The notes under the pieces were generated by a model. That model did no database searches and had not been told where the DNA came from. It saw only the letters and a list, made by a program, of their open reading frames with translations. A stretch of 64,000 bases of DNA from M3007 sp964539805 (GTDB lineage: Bacteria > Bacteroidota > Bacteroidia > Chitinophagales > Saprospiraceae): positions 1 to 64,000 of the forward strand of contig CAZIKN010000011.1 in NCBI GenBank assembly GCA_964539805.1, in the 5' to 3' direction. The translations under genes and the position numbers were made by a program. Below, in pieces: positions 46,342-55,007 of the stretch (position 1 is its first letter; every line of letters starts with the position of its first letter).

Positions 46342-46758
46342 TCAGTTCCGAATAGTGGCTTCTCTAGTATAATAATCAAACACATAATTGAAACGGCTAT
46401 TGGTACTACGCACTACAAGTTGCAGTTGTATCAATACCCGTCCTTCCAGGAGGTTTTCGTCTTCAAGTATCTCTATGTTTTGAAGTTCCACACGCGGCTC
46501 GTAGTAGAGTATCGCTTTTGAGATCAATTCTTTGATATAGGTCAACAGGCTGGTGTTGGCCGGCTCAAAAAGCAGGTCTTCCAAGCCGCAACCATAATCG
46601 GGACGCATTACGCGCTCGCCAGGGCGCGTGCCAAGTAGAATAGTAAGGCTTTGTTCAATATCCCGCAACTCGGATACCATATCGGCACCGCTTTGCCCAG
46701 GAGGTTTTTTGTGAAAGGTGACCGGGAATGCCCAGCCTGTACCGAGGAAAGAACGCAT
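46342..46758 (-). CDS. GPW/gp25-family baseplate protein (Afp9-like)
   Basis: 138 aa, lysozyme-like gp25 fold without lysozyme activity. Signature: GTGWAFPVTF at the start, then EQSLTILLGTRPGERVMRPD and YGCGLEDLLFEPANTS, ending in paired beta strands (VLIQLQLVVRSTNSRFNYVF). It joins sheath and baseplate wedge. It is a reliable marker of contractile systems. Confidence 0.95.
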   Translation of the reverse strand: MRSFLGTGWAFPVTFHKKPPGQSGADMVSELRDIEQSLTILLGTRPGERVMRPDYGCGLEDLLFEPANTSLLTYIKELISKAILYYEPRVELQNIEILEDENLLEGRVLIQLQLVVRSTNSRFNYVFDYYTREATIRN

Positions 46759-46815
46759 TTTTTATAGGGATGAGAGATGAGGTATGAAGTATGATGTATG
46801 AAATCCTGGTATAAA

Positions 46816-47106
46816 TCAACCAATCATCACGGTGGGGCTGCCCAGCGTGATCTGCCCGCCGTGTGCCGTGCTGTCGCCCATGCGAGCAGCGGGCTTGCCC
46901 CCGATAAGCACGGTAGCCGAACCCTTTATGATGACATCGGGCGGGCCTGCACAGGTGCACATGGTACCGAGTGTGGCCGCGGGCTTACCTTCTATCAGCA
47001 CGGTGGGTAGGCCCGGCGGCATGACGGGGCCGCCCGTGTGCGGACTGCCATTGGGGTTTACCATGGGACAAATGTGCATATCGCCGACTCTTGCTGCTGG
47101 AGGCAT
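46816..47106 (-). CDS. PAAR-domain spike tip protein (Afp10-like)
   Basis: 96 aa, a bare PAAR domain: PPAARVGDMHICP, GSPHTGGPVMPPGLPTVLIE, MCTCAGPPDVIIKGSATVL, MGDSTAHGGQITLGSPTVMI. Zn ligands are His/Cys of these loops. It caps the VgrG-like spike. No toxin domain is fused. Heptamer-type spacers flank it on both sides. Confidence 0.95.
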   Translation of the reverse strand: MPPAARVGDMHICPMVNPNGSPHTGGPVMPPGLPTVLIEGKPAATLGTMCTCAGPPDVIIKGSATVLIGGKPAARMGDSTAHGGQITLGSPTVMIG

Positions 47107-47201
47107 GGTATTTAAGTATGAGGGATGAAGGATGAGGGATGAAAAGCAGGATATTGTGAGAGATAAACAAGTCTATTCATCTCTCACAATTTTAAACAGA
47201 C

Positions 47202-47519
47202 TTATTCGCCTTCGCCTGGTGGTTCATCACCAGTTTGGATGGCATTCTCATTGCCTGGGCCTGTTCCAACATAGCTCAGGAAAACAGGCTTTTCATTTCG
47301 GAGAACATCCATTACCATTGGGAATTCACTCAAGTGGTAGTTTAGGTTGGCAGAGCCACTGGCAGCTTGGCTGTCTGCGGGCAAGGCCGCACCATTGGGG
47401 TGGAAAATAGCTTGGCCTATCCAGGCACCGGCGCTGTCCTTGAACCAAATTCTGGGGTGAAACGTGTTGGATGCAAACTGCACCGTGTAGGATCCAATCT
47501 GTTTTCTAAATGCTGGCAT
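47202..47519 (-). CDS. Small 105-aa eCIS-linked protein, unknown
   Basis: 105 aa between the spike and PAAR genes. Compact beta-rich pattern (QIGSYTVQFASNTFHPRIWF, WIGQAIFHPNG, MVMDVLRNEKPVFLSYVG) and an acidic Gly/Pro tail (GDEPPGEGE). No family recognised. The position suggests a spike accessory or a small cargo riding at the tip. Confidence 0.6.
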   Translation of the reverse strand: MPAFRKQIGSYTVQFASNTFHPRIWFKDSAGAWIGQAIFHPNGAALPADSQAASGSANLNYHLSEFPMVMDVLRNEKPVFLSYVGTGPGNENAIQTGDEPPGEGE

Positions 47520-47584
47520 TTGACAATAATTTAAATTGTTAAAAATTGATTGTATTTGCTTTATGGGTTTTTTAAAAAATTACT

Positions 47585-49423
47585 TCAATTGATTTGAACA
47601 ATCGCTCCTTTGACTGTCATATTCCCGGAGGCTTTTACCTCTGTCTGTGTACCTTCTGCCTTAAAGGATGTTTGTGCTTTTTGCGCGATGTTGAGGGCTT
47701 CTACCTTGATCTCGTTTTGTGCTTTCAGGGTCATGTTTTTGTATGATTCTATCGTGATACCGTCCTTGTCCATTGTGATTTTGTTGCCGTGCTGGTCTTC
47801 CAAATGTATTTTGTCTGCATCTTCGTCTATCAGCATTTTTTTTCCGCCGGGCGTGTTGATGCTCAGGCTCTTTTTTTCGTCGTCAAAGATCATGCGCATG
47901 TCGCTGCGGGTGATCCAGCCTTTTTGGTGGTTTTCGTCGCTGTCTTTTAGGGCTGCGGGCTTTGCGCTGCTGTTCAGCATACCCAGCACTACGGCTTCGC
48001 GGGGGTCATCGTTCAAAAAGCCAACTATGACCTCATCGCTGATTTCGGGCCTAAAAAAAGAGCCTCTATTTTGACCCGCATCCTGGCAGGCCACGCGCAT
48101 CCAGATGCCCTCGCCCCTGTCATCAATGAGCGGTAGCCTAACCTGTATGCGGTGTGCATTATCGGGGTCGCCAGCCAAAGCTGTTACCACGCCAATATGC
48201 AGGCCGTGAATGGCGGGCAGCAAGGCTGCGGCGGGCAAATCAGCGACATCATCGAAATCAGCGGCATACCAGCGTTGTGAAAGACCAAATTGGGCATGCG
48301 TGTACCACATGCCAGCCTCTATTTCATGGCTGATGGCGGTAACATACACCTTGCCGGAATGTCGCAGGCCCACACCAACCAACTGGATCACATCACCAGG
48401 AAAAATATTGACCACACCCTGGAACTTAACCCTGCCCCGATTTTTGGCCAATTGACTTTTGGTCATCTGTGCCTTGGCCCAGTTTTGGGCTTCCTCTTGA
48501 TTGAGCGAACCGGTATGCTGTAAGGACAGGTGTTCCAATCCCATTACCTTGCTATAATCTGTGTTGGGCGCTATACCCGAAATACGCAAGCCCACCGCGC
48601 TGCCCACGGTAGCTGCCGCTTGTGTTATGGCTGCCGCTGGGCGCGGAGGCGAAAAACCGCCCAAGCCGCCGCCGCCGGAAGGCTCAGAGGTTTCAACCTC
48701 TTGATTGTCAGCATTCCATGCGGATGCCTTTACGGTTGGGTATTGGTCGCGGGCATCCATCTCTGCTTCAAATTCGAAGATATTCATCCCATAGTGCAAA
48801 GAGCATTTTGGGCTTTGGTCAAATTTGGGCTTGGCCACTTTTACGGTTCCGTTCATTGTCAGTACCAACATACCATTGGCCTCGGCGCGGGTGTTCAAAA
48901 AATCCCAGTCGGTAGCGTAATACTGCACCATTTCAGGATGCTTGGCAGACGTGCTTTCTACATTGGCCTGCCGTCCGTTGTTGCGCAGTATTTCTTCTAT
49001 GATTTCGTTGTCCTTCTGATTGTAAAAATATTTGTTCTTGCGGCCCACGGTCATTTTTACGGCTTCATCCTTGCACTCAATTTCAATGTAGGGTGCCTCG
49101 TTTTGTATGATCTTTACGCTATGGCGAATGATGATGCCTTTGAAAATGGTGCTGTTGTTGCCGTGATACCCAGCTTCTATTTCGATGCTGTTGCCCGGTG
49201 ATAGGAGATCGAGGTCGCTGATAGGGAATTCCTGCTGCGCCACATCGCCATCCAAAAAAGTAAGAACGGCGAATGGTATGCGATTGGCCGTTCGGCTCAC
49301 GCGGATGCTAAACACTATAGCCGTGTCGGGGATGGATGTACCGTTCACTTTGATTCGGGTAGTCACCAAATCATTGCGTTCCGTGCCGGGCAAAGCCAAT
49401 TGACTGATTGAAGTATCAAACAT
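47585..49423 (-). CDS. VgrG/gp5-gp27-like spike protein (Afp8-like)
   Basis: 612 aa. The first ~350 residues are the gp27-like ring (TAIVFSIRVSRTANRIPFAV, SIEIEAGYHGNNSTIFKGII). An OB-fold follows with HRIQVRLPLIDDRGEGIWMR and QNRGSFFRPEISDEVIVGFL. The C-terminus is a beta-helix (INTPGGKKMLIDEDADKI, DQHGNKITMDKDGITIES). It should trimerise as the membrane-piercing spike, capped by the PAAR protein. No effector extension. Confidence 0.94.
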   Translation of the reverse strand: MFDTSISQLALPGTERNDLVTTRIKVNGTSIPDTAIVFSIRVSRTANRIPFAVLTFLDGDVAQQEFPISDLDLLSPGNSIEIEAGYHGNNSTIFKGIIIRHSVKIIQNEAPYIEIECKDEAVKMTVGRKNKYFYNQKDNEIIEEILRNNGRQANVESTSAKHPEMVQYYATDWDFLNTRAEANGMLVLTMNGTVKVAKPKFDQSPKCSLHYGMNIFEFEAEMDARDQYPTVKASAWNADNQEVETSEPSGGGGLGGFSPPRPAAAITQAAATVGSAVGLRISGIAPNTDYSKVMGLEHLSLQHTGSLNQEEAQNWAKAQMTKSQLAKNRGRVKFQGVVNIFPGDVIQLVGVGLRHSGKVYVTAISHEIEAGMWYTHAQFGLSQRWYAADFDDVADLPAAALLPAIHGLHIGVVTALAGDPDNAHRIQVRLPLIDDRGEGIWMRVACQDAGQNRGSFFRPEISDEVIVGFLNDDPREAVVLGMLNSSAKPAALKDSDENHQKGWITRSDMRMIFDDEKKSLSINTPGGKKMLIDEDADKIHLEDQHGNKITMDKDGITIESYKNMTLKAQNEIKVEALNIAQKAQTSFKAEGTQTEVKASGNMTVKGAIVQIN

Positions 49424-49431
49424 TTTTTGTG

Positions 49432-50160
49432 TTACTTTTCTATTGGCGGAAACAAAAATTCTTTTCCTGCGGGCAATTGCCTAAAAGTGGTCAGTCCATT
49501 GGCCTTAGCCACTTCATTAATAAAACGGGGTGAGTCATAGATGCTGTTGCACAAGTTATCCAAACGGTCACCTTCCTTGATCAATCTGTGGTGAGTCAGG
49601 TCAGCAGATTTGTTGTTGGCTGCAAGAATTTTTGTAATGGTTTCCTCGTGTTCTTTAAAGGTCAATTTTACCTTGGCTCTTAGTGAAGTTCCGTTGGGCC
49701 GAAACATAGTATGCTGAACATCAATAGTTTCTATAATTCCTTTAAAAATAAACAAGCCATAAATGGTGAAAAGTAAATTGGGTTTGTGCAAATCCCCATT
49801 ATATCCTACCGTTCGGCGCAAGGAGATCAACTCTGCGGTAACATCTTTTTTTACTCCGCTGGCACCTGTACCGTCAATCAGAAGTTCAACCGTCAGCTCT
49901 TTAGGGCGCACTCCCAGAAAGCGCTGTGATGTTTTATTGGTCCCCCCTTCCTGAGGGTCCCGATATTCATATTTTTCCGTTTCGCTCCAGTTGTCCTGAT
50001 TGAACATGGCTATCCATGGCGTACCCATAGGTATGGGCACCGGATCAAATTTACTAACGGGTATGATAACAAATTTACCTGGCGTTGGCACTAAGTTCAT
50101 CAAAGCACCAAGGCCGCCACCGATACCATTACCGATTGCGTTTACTGCATCTGCAAACAT
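49432..50160 (-). CDS. LysM-domain baseplate hub protein (Afp7-like)
   Basis: 242 aa. The N-terminal gp53-like region (FVIIPVSKFDPVPIPMGTP, EKYEYRDPQEGGTNKTS, LTVELLIDGTGASGVKKDV) is followed by a C-terminal LysM-like module (IKEGDRLDNLCNSIYDSPRF, INEVAKANGLTTFRQLPAGK). In eCIS the LysM protein links tube and spike. It starts 3 nt before the DUF5908 stop and ends 8 nt before the spike gene. Confidence 0.92.
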   Translation of the reverse strand: MFADAVNAIGNGIGGGLGALMNLVPTPGKFVIIPVSKFDPVPIPMGTPWIAMFNQDNWSETEKYEYRDPQEGGTNKTSQRFLGVRPKELTVELLIDGTGASGVKKDVTAELISLRRTVGYNGDLHKPNLLFTIYGLFIFKGIIETIDVQHTMFRPNGTSLRAKVKLTFKEHEETITKILAANNKSADLTHHRLIKEGDRLDNLCNSIYDSPRFINEVAKANGLTTFRQLPAGKEFLFPPIEK

Positions 50161-50163
50161 GAT

Positions 50164-50352
50164 TTATCGTTCGTTTTTGCGTTTTAAAATATCCAAAATT
50201 GCATCCACAGATTTTTTTACCTGTTCTTGAACAGCATTTTGAGCAGGAGAAATACCTGAATTGGATACGTTCCCATTGCCAGACTGCTGCTGATTGGCAC
50301 CTTGTTCGTTGACCGTGGCCTTTATATGTAGTTCATTGATGACTATTGGCAT
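50164..50352 (-). CDS. DUF5908-family small eCIS protein
   Basis: 62 aa. The N-terminus MPIVINELHIKATVNEQ matches the conserved start of DUF5908 proteins found beside LysM genes in Bacteroidota eCIS loci. The rest is a low-complexity Gln/Asn/Ser linker and a helix (AVQEQVKKSVDAILDILKRK). Function unknown, perhaps a hub cofactor. Confidence 0.85.
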   Translation of the reverse strand: MPIVINELHIKATVNEQGANQQQSGNGNVSNSGISPAQNAVQEQVKKSVDAILDILKRKNER

Positions 50353-50361
50353 AATTTCTTT

Positions 50362-50467
50362 AGGGATGAGGGATGAAGCAGGAAGGATGAGAGATGAAGT
50401 AGGAGGGATGAAGGGTGCATTGGCTGCTTCCTACCTCATCCTTCATCCCTCATACTTCCTACCTCAT
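50362..50467. repeat. Inverted array of GATGARG-type units between tube and baseplate modules
   Basis: Left half reads gggatgaagcaggaaggatg... and, after a ~12-nt centre (near 50417), the right half reads ...catccttcatccctcatact, its approximate reverse complement. The two halves can fold into a long hairpin in the mRNA between the tail-tube gene and DUF5908. Confidence 0.75.
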
Positions 50468-50473
50468 ACTTAG

Positions 50474-50917
50474 TTAGTTGACTATTCTAAAATACTGGTA
50501 AGCGAGTTCTATGGTTTCTATGACCAATTTGCTTTCTTCTGCATTGAAATTCGAGATATTCCATTTTTGTGGCCAGGCATGAATACATTCATAAGCCTGA
50601 AGTGGCTCATGGTTTTCATTCAAGAGTGTGACCACTACCGTAGAAGTCTGAATATCAAAATGTTCTATAGCATTGGTTGCCCATTCTATCAGTTTGGAAT
50701 CCACCCAAAGCCCACGTTTCAGTACCAAATTAGGATACTGTGCGCGAGTGGGCAATTTGAAGGAAAAACGATTTTCCCCGCCAGAATTGACGGTTTCACT
50801 GCCCAGTTCACGGGACAGCCCGCTCACATCCTGAAAATAGGCATCGCGTTGTGCCACGCCTGGCACATCTCGAAATTCAACCTTAAAATGAAACCCTACG
50901 GGTGGATAATTAGACAT
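50474..50917 (-). CDS. Tail-tube protein (T4 gp19-like, Afp5-type)
   Basis: About 147 aa from ATG 50917, which gives the standard start MSNYPPVGFHFKVEF; the frame is open upstream to 50971 through repeat sequence. Tube hallmarks: QDVSGLSRELGSETVNSGGE, LVLKRGLWVDSKLIEWATNA, STVVVTLLNENHEPLQAYEC and ESKLVIETIELAYQYF. It is the second tube gene; the longer tube-proximal form often sits next to the hub. Confidence 0.93.
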   Translation of the reverse strand: MSNYPPVGFHFKVEFRDVPGVAQRDAYFQDVSGLSRELGSETVNSGGENRFSFKLPTRAQYPNLVLKRGLWVDSKLIEWATNAIEHFDIQTSTVVVTLLNENHEPLQAYECIHAWPQKWNISNFNAEESKLVIETIELAYQYFRIVN

Positions 50918-50963
50918 GATTGAGGGATGAAGTAGGAGGGATGAGGGATGAAGCTTTATCCTT

Positions 50964-51395
50964 TTATTCAAACCGCATGGTCAGCCCTTCGTGGGCCAGC
51001 TCGAGCGTCTCTATAGCCACCTCGTTGCCGTCAGCTTTGAGGTCAGTGCTTTGCACCTTGATGGGCCAGGCATTTTTGACCTGCCAGGTGATGACCGGCT
51101 CGTGGTTTTCGTTGAGCAGCGTAATGGTGAGGTCCCGCCGTTCAATGGTGTTGAGTTGTACCGTGTTGAGCCACTCAAAATATTGGTTGTCGCCTTTAAA
51201 TGAGCCGCGTTTGAGCGTGATGTTGCTGAATTTTTGCAGTCCGGGCATTTTAATTTTATGGTATTCAGGACTGGCTCCTTCGCGGTATTCGATGGGGTCA
51301 ATTTGCACATCAAGACCGCTGACTTCGGTGAAACCGATGCGCGTGCCGCCCCAGTCAACCGAAAAATGAAATTTGGGCAATGGATAATCCGCCAT
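50964..51395 (-). CDS. Tail-tube protein (Afp1-type)
   Basis: 143 aa. Typical start MADYPLPKFHFSVDWGGTRI, then FTEVSGLDVQIDPIEYREGA, NITLKRGSFKGDNQYFEWLN, RDLTITLLNENHEPVITWQV and GNEVAIETLELAHEGLTMRF. Stacked hexamers build the inner tube through which cargo leaves. It lies 36 nt after the sheath gene. Confidence 0.95.
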   Translation of the reverse strand: MADYPLPKFHFSVDWGGTRIGFTEVSGLDVQIDPIEYREGASPEYHKIKMPGLQKFSNITLKRGSFKGDNQYFEWLNTVQLNTIERRDLTITLLNENHEPVITWQVKNAWPIKVQSTDLKADGNEVAIETLELAHEGLTMRFE

Positions 51396-51431
51396 GATAT
51401 ATTAAATTGTTGATTGTTAATTGTTTAAAAT

Positions 51432-52904
51432 TTAAGATTGCGTCATCATTTTGTGTGAAAACTTCAAGATGATGAACTCCGCAGGGCGCACTACAGCCAT
51501 GCCTATCTCCACATTCATACGGCCTTCCATGACATCATTTTCGGTCATGGTTTGTGGCACGCCTACGCGCACAAAAAAGGCTTGTTCTGGCTTGGCTCCC
51601 ATAAGTGCTCCTTCACGCCATTGCAGGGTAAGGAAATTCTCGATCATGCCACGCACTTTTACCCAGGTATTGGCATCGTTTGGTTCAAAAACAAAGCGAT
51701 AAGAGGCCTTTTTTACGGATTCTTCCACAAAATTGAAGAAACGGCGTACGCTGATGTAGCGCCATTCATTGCTGTTGCCATCCAAGGTACGCCCCCCCCA
51801 AACGACGGTACCTCGGCCAGCGATGAAGCGTATAGCGTTCACGGATTTGCCCGTAGATGGATCAATATTCATGGTATGCTGGTGGGCATCCGTCACTTTG
51901 ATGCTTGGGCCTACTATGGAGGCTATACCCACATTGGCAGGAGCCTTCCACACGCCACGCTCGGAATCCACTCGCGCATAAACGCCCGCGATGGCGGCAC
52001 TGGGCGGGAGTTTCATGGGGATTGCCGATAATTGCAGTTTGGCATTTTCGTATTTACTATTGTTGTTGATTATACTAATGTTTGTTTTTAAATCAGCCAA
52101 ATCTTTATCTACATCGTTTGTTGGTGTTCCATCTGCTGCCACTTTTTTTTGCTTTACTATTATTTTATTTTCTTTTCCGAAATAGTTGTAGTCCAGCGTA
52201 GTATCCAAATACGGATAATAGGCTGCGCCAAAATTCAGATAATCAGGAGATAAACCATTCCTGAAATCTTTTACATCATTTGTTGGATTGCCCGTTTTTT
52301 GGTTCACATCCAAAATAACAAACCTGTCTTTGAGATCAGCGGCTTGCTTAAGTGCCTTATTGTACAGGCTCAACTGGTCTGTTTCGCTGAGAAAAATAGC
52401 TTCAGGAAAAACAATGATGGTTGGCTCGTCTTCGCTTTCCAACACCTCCAACCCCTTTTCCAGATCAATGACTTTTATGGTACCAGAATATGGATTCGGT
52501 GAAGGAGCGGTTGTATCCAGTACCGAAATGATATAGCACGGCCCGCCACCATTATCAAAGTAAAGGCGCACCGCATAGTACATGATGTGGGGCGAGCGTT
52601 TCGTTTCATCAAAAGTCGCTTCCACCTTTGTTGAAATTATTTGGGGCGTTGCGTCTGCGGACATATAGTCTGTAATGGTTACTTCCAAGCCATTATCTTC
52701 AGGATCGGGCATCCCGAAAAGTTCTTCGTAGTCCCTGAAAGAGAAAATTTTCACAGCCTTGTTTAACAGGCTTAAGCCTTTGACTGTCAATGCTTTTTGA
52801 GTATAACCGATAAAAGCCGGAATACCCGTATCCACACCTGCAACGGAGGGTGGCAATAGGGAAATTTCTTCTACCCGTACACCGGGAACATTTTTATAGA
52901 CCAT
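51432..52904 (-). CDS. Contractile tail sheath protein
   Basis: 490 aa, single sheath gene of the cluster. Start YKNVPGVRVEEISLLPPSVA and the conserved C-terminal half: PPSAAIAGVYARVDSERGVW, KAPANVGIASIVG, VWGGRTLDGNSNEWRYISVR, FNFVEESVKKASYRFVFEPN, GMAVVRPAEFIILKFSHK. Contraction of this sheath drives the tube out. Some eCIS loci have three sheath genes (Afp2-4); here one gene serves. Confidence 0.96.
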   Translation of the reverse strand: MVYKNVPGVRVEEISLLPPSVAGVDTGIPAFIGYTQKALTVKGLSLLNKAVKIFSFRDYEELFGMPDPEDNGLEVTITDYMSADATPQIISTKVEATFDETKRSPHIMYYAVRLYFDNGGGPCYIISVLDTTAPSPNPYSGTIKVIDLEKGLEVLESEDEPTIIVFPEAIFLSETDQLSLYNKALKQAADLKDRFVILDVNQKTGNPTNDVKDFRNGLSPDYLNFGAAYYPYLDTTLDYNYFGKENKIIVKQKKVAADGTPTNDVDKDLADLKTNISIINNNSKYENAKLQLSAIPMKLPPSAAIAGVYARVDSERGVWKAPANVGIASIVGPSIKVTDAHQHTMNIDPSTGKSVNAIRFIAGRGTVVWGGRTLDGNSNEWRYISVRRFFNFVEESVKKASYRFVFEPNDANTWVKVRGMIENFLTLQWREGALMGAKPEQAFFVRVGVPQTMTENDVMEGRMNVEIGMAVVRPAEFIILKFSHKMMTQS

Positions 52905-52939
52905 AATGGAATATTGTTGATAGTGAAAAAATGTTGATG

Positions 52940-53722
52940 TTAGATTTTGGCAAAAGCCAGTTGAAAGGTTTTGTTTTGGTCAATTGGGGCTGAGGCTATA
53001 TCAAAAATGGACACAATGCCAAGTGCATTGTCCGGCAGTATCTCGTTGCTTAGATATATTGTTTCTCCTTGGGCCACGCCTGATGGTTTTTGTACCATTT
53101 TATAGGCGTTCTCCGGAAGTTCTACCTGTGTTTTAGAGGAAAAGGGCTTGAACGCAAATGAACTGCCAGGAGGAGGGTTGGGCAGTATAGCTGTGGCCTC
53201 CACATTGGAAACGCCCACCTGCGCCGCTGGGAACTCAAAAATGGTAGGTGCGCGAGAAGCAAACTCCGGCAAGTCAACAAAGGGCCCAACGGTGATACGC
53301 AGGCTGCCATCAGTCTGGGTCACAACATTAAGGTTATTGAAATACAGCAGACGGCCACGGCCAGAAAACGCTGGCAATGCATTGTTGGGGACAGCACCAG
53401 TGCCGTTCATTTTCATGTAGGGTTTGGTCTTCTTCAGTATGGCAGGGGTGTTCAGGCAAAGGACAAAGGACAATGCCCTATCCGGCCCCGGTCTTTTGGC
53501 GGGCATTAGACTTTGGTCGCTGCGCAGGCCGCGTTCTGCAAACACCATCAAGCCATCCCAGGTAGGTTTTGATATCCAGCCCAGGCGTTTGAAAAGCAAT
53601 GCGGTGGAGGCACTGGGCTGCAAAGAAAAAACGGGCGGCTCGGTGGCAGCATCCGCGGGCTGGTCTGGCAACGATTCGTGCATTGCACGTATGGTGAACA
53701 TTTTTTCAAATTTCCAGTGCAT
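52940..53722 (-). CDS. eCIS-linked protein of unknown function
   Basis: 260 aa (an in-frame ATG at 53701 would give 253). It lies between DUF4255 and sheath genes on the same strand and is soluble, with no signal peptide. Beta-rich, with DGLMVFAERGLRSDQSLMPA, RALSFVLCLNTPAILKKTKP and GRGRLLYFNNLNVVTQTDGS. No family recognised; could be a cap, collar or sheath-assembly protein by position. Confidence 0.6.
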   Translation of the reverse strand: MHWKFEKMFTIRAMHESLPDQPADAATEPPVFSLQPSASTALLFKRLGWISKPTWDGLMVFAERGLRSDQSLMPAKRPGPDRALSFVLCLNTPAILKKTKPYMKMNGTGAVPNNALPAFSGRGRLLYFNNLNVVTQTDGSLRITVGPFVDLPEFASRAPTIFEFPAAQVGVSNVEATAILPNPPPGSSFAFKPFSSKTQVELPENAYKMVQKPSGVAQGETIYLSNEILPDNALGIVSIFDIASAPIDQNKTFQLAFAKI

Positions 53723-53730
53723 GTCCGTAA

Positions 53731-54306
53731 TCAGTTTGCGTTTGAGTTACTGGCTATTTCTTCTATCGTGGCCACTGGCCCCAGATTGGATGCCTGTACG
53801 GCAAACAAGCGGGCCTTGTACAACACCGAGGGCTGGTATTTGCCACCCAGAATGCCCCATAAATGGTTAAGTTGTTCAAAGTTGAGTGTAAAAAGATCCA
53901 GTATTATTTTTTCTACATTGACAGGAAAAGATGCACCAATCAGCGAATTTTCAGGCGTAAACACTTGTTTGGATTGTAAAATATAGATGAGTTTCGATAT
54001 ATTGTCTATGTCCTTGGAATATGGAGCTTCAGTACTGCTGAACAGAAGATATAGATTCAAATATATCGTAGGATTTTGTTTGCTAATTCCTCCATTTTTT
54101 TGTGCGTAAATTGGTCCGTTTTTCAAGGTTTTTTCCTCTTCTATATTCACCAAAGTAAGATAAACATTCCCTTCACCCATTTCAGGTTCATTGTTAACAG
54201 GAGCTACATTTTTTAATACAACAAAGGGAACACCCACAGAAGGATTAGTGCCTTCATATATTGCATTCATCTCCTTAACGAGATATTCAAGCGAACTGGC
54301 GATCAT
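53731..54306 (-). CDS. DUF4255-family tail terminator (Afp16-like)
   Basis: 191 aa. Signature MIASSLEYLVKEMN, GEGNVYLTLVNIEEEKTLKN, PTIYLNLYLLFSSTEAPYSK and LNFEQLNHLWGILGGKYQPS. Afp16/Pvc16-type proteins terminate tube and sheath growth at the distal end. It is the first gene of the cluster, 305 nt after the predicted promoter start. Confidence 0.93.
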   Translation of the reverse strand: MIASSLEYLVKEMNAIYEGTNPSVGVPFVVLKNVAPVNNEPEMGEGNVYLTLVNIEEEKTLKNGPIYAQKNGGISKQNPTIYLNLYLLFSSTEAPYSKDIDNISKLIYILQSKQVFTPENSLIGASFPVNVEKIILDLFTLNFEQLNHLWGILGGKYQPSVLYKARLFAVQASNLGPVATIEEIASNSNAN

Positions 54307-54617
54307 TGGAGTAAACAGAATATTATCATCCCATGCCCGTGAACTGGCATGACATGCAGGTGGAAAAGAAATTGTTCAAAAACTTAAAACAAGATTTTGG
54401 AAAACCTAAAAAGTATCTTGGGGAAAATCAAAAAAACACCTTGGCAAATGATTAAAAAAAATGCTTGTCGGGGGATTGTCGTTGTTTCTGCTGCGGCCAA
54501 ATTGCTCAATAAAGTTGATCAAGTGCCGGTTGTGATTGTTCAAAAAAAATTCGATTGTTAACAGAAAAATTACAAATTAAAAGGTCGAATATTGTTTGGA
54601 ATTTACTGTTTCGGCAA

Positions 54618-54648
54618 CAAAAGTAATGGCATTCCCCAGAAAACCAAA
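54618..54648 (-). promoter_or_regulatory. Near-consensus Bacteroidota promoter for the eCIS cluster
   Basis: On the minus strand, TTTG (complement of 54645-54648) is followed after exactly 19 nt by TACTTTTG (complement of 54618-54625), the full TTTG-N19-TAnnTTTG consensus. Transcription would start near 54610, leaving a leader of ~300 nt before the DUF4255 ATG at 54306. The leader is AT-rich and contains a small hairpin (CATGCC/GGCATG near 54332-54351). Apart from the two promoters, I see no gene in the 54307-54839 gap. Confidence 0.75.
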
Positions 54649-54784
54649 TTTTTAGCCTTTAATTTTTCCGTTTTTAAACGTTAAATTTTTAACACACTGA
54701 TTATCAGCCGTTTTAGCAAATTGTTCACGCTCCCCAATTCGCCTTCTGTTCACATCTGCTTAAAGAAAGGTTTGCAATATCGGG

Positions 54785-54818
54785 TTTGCTTAATTCGCTA
54801 TGGAATTGGCTATCTTTG
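54785..54818 (+). promoter_or_regulatory. Divergent promoter for the DUF1599 operon
   Basis: TTTG (54785-54788), 22-nt spacer, TATCTTTG (54811-54818). The start codon of the 55-aa ORF is 22 nt downstream at 54840. Confidence 0.7.
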
Positions 54819-54839
54819 CGCGCAAAATTCTTGTGATCT

Positions 54840-55007
54840 ATGAAGGTGGAAGAAAAATACAAGGATGTTTTACACACGATTGAGTCTTGTGTAATTCCAT
54901 ATTATCTCGCTACCCCGAGCATCAAAGACTATGATGTGAGCCTTGTTTACGAGGCATTGTATGGCTATATGCACGGCTATCTTGACTTCATAAAAAAGTA
55001 TGTATGA
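54840..55007 (+). CDS. Small 55-aa protein coupled to DUF1599
   Basis: MKVEEKYKDVLHTIESC... to LDFIKKYV, 55 aa, with its TGA overlapping the ATG of the next gene (ATGA at 55004-55007). A good promoter lies 22 nt upstream. The overlap and the promoter support it as real. It is helical and rich in Tyr (8 of 55). No family is recognised. Confidence 0.7.
   Translation: MKVEEKYKDVLHTIESCVIPYYLATPSIKDYDVSLVYEALYGYMHGYLDFIKKYV

Noticed and set aside
48530..49201. 223-aa plus-strand open frame
   Set aside because: Lies wholly inside the spike gene on the opposite strand, has odd composition and no promoter; antisense shadow.
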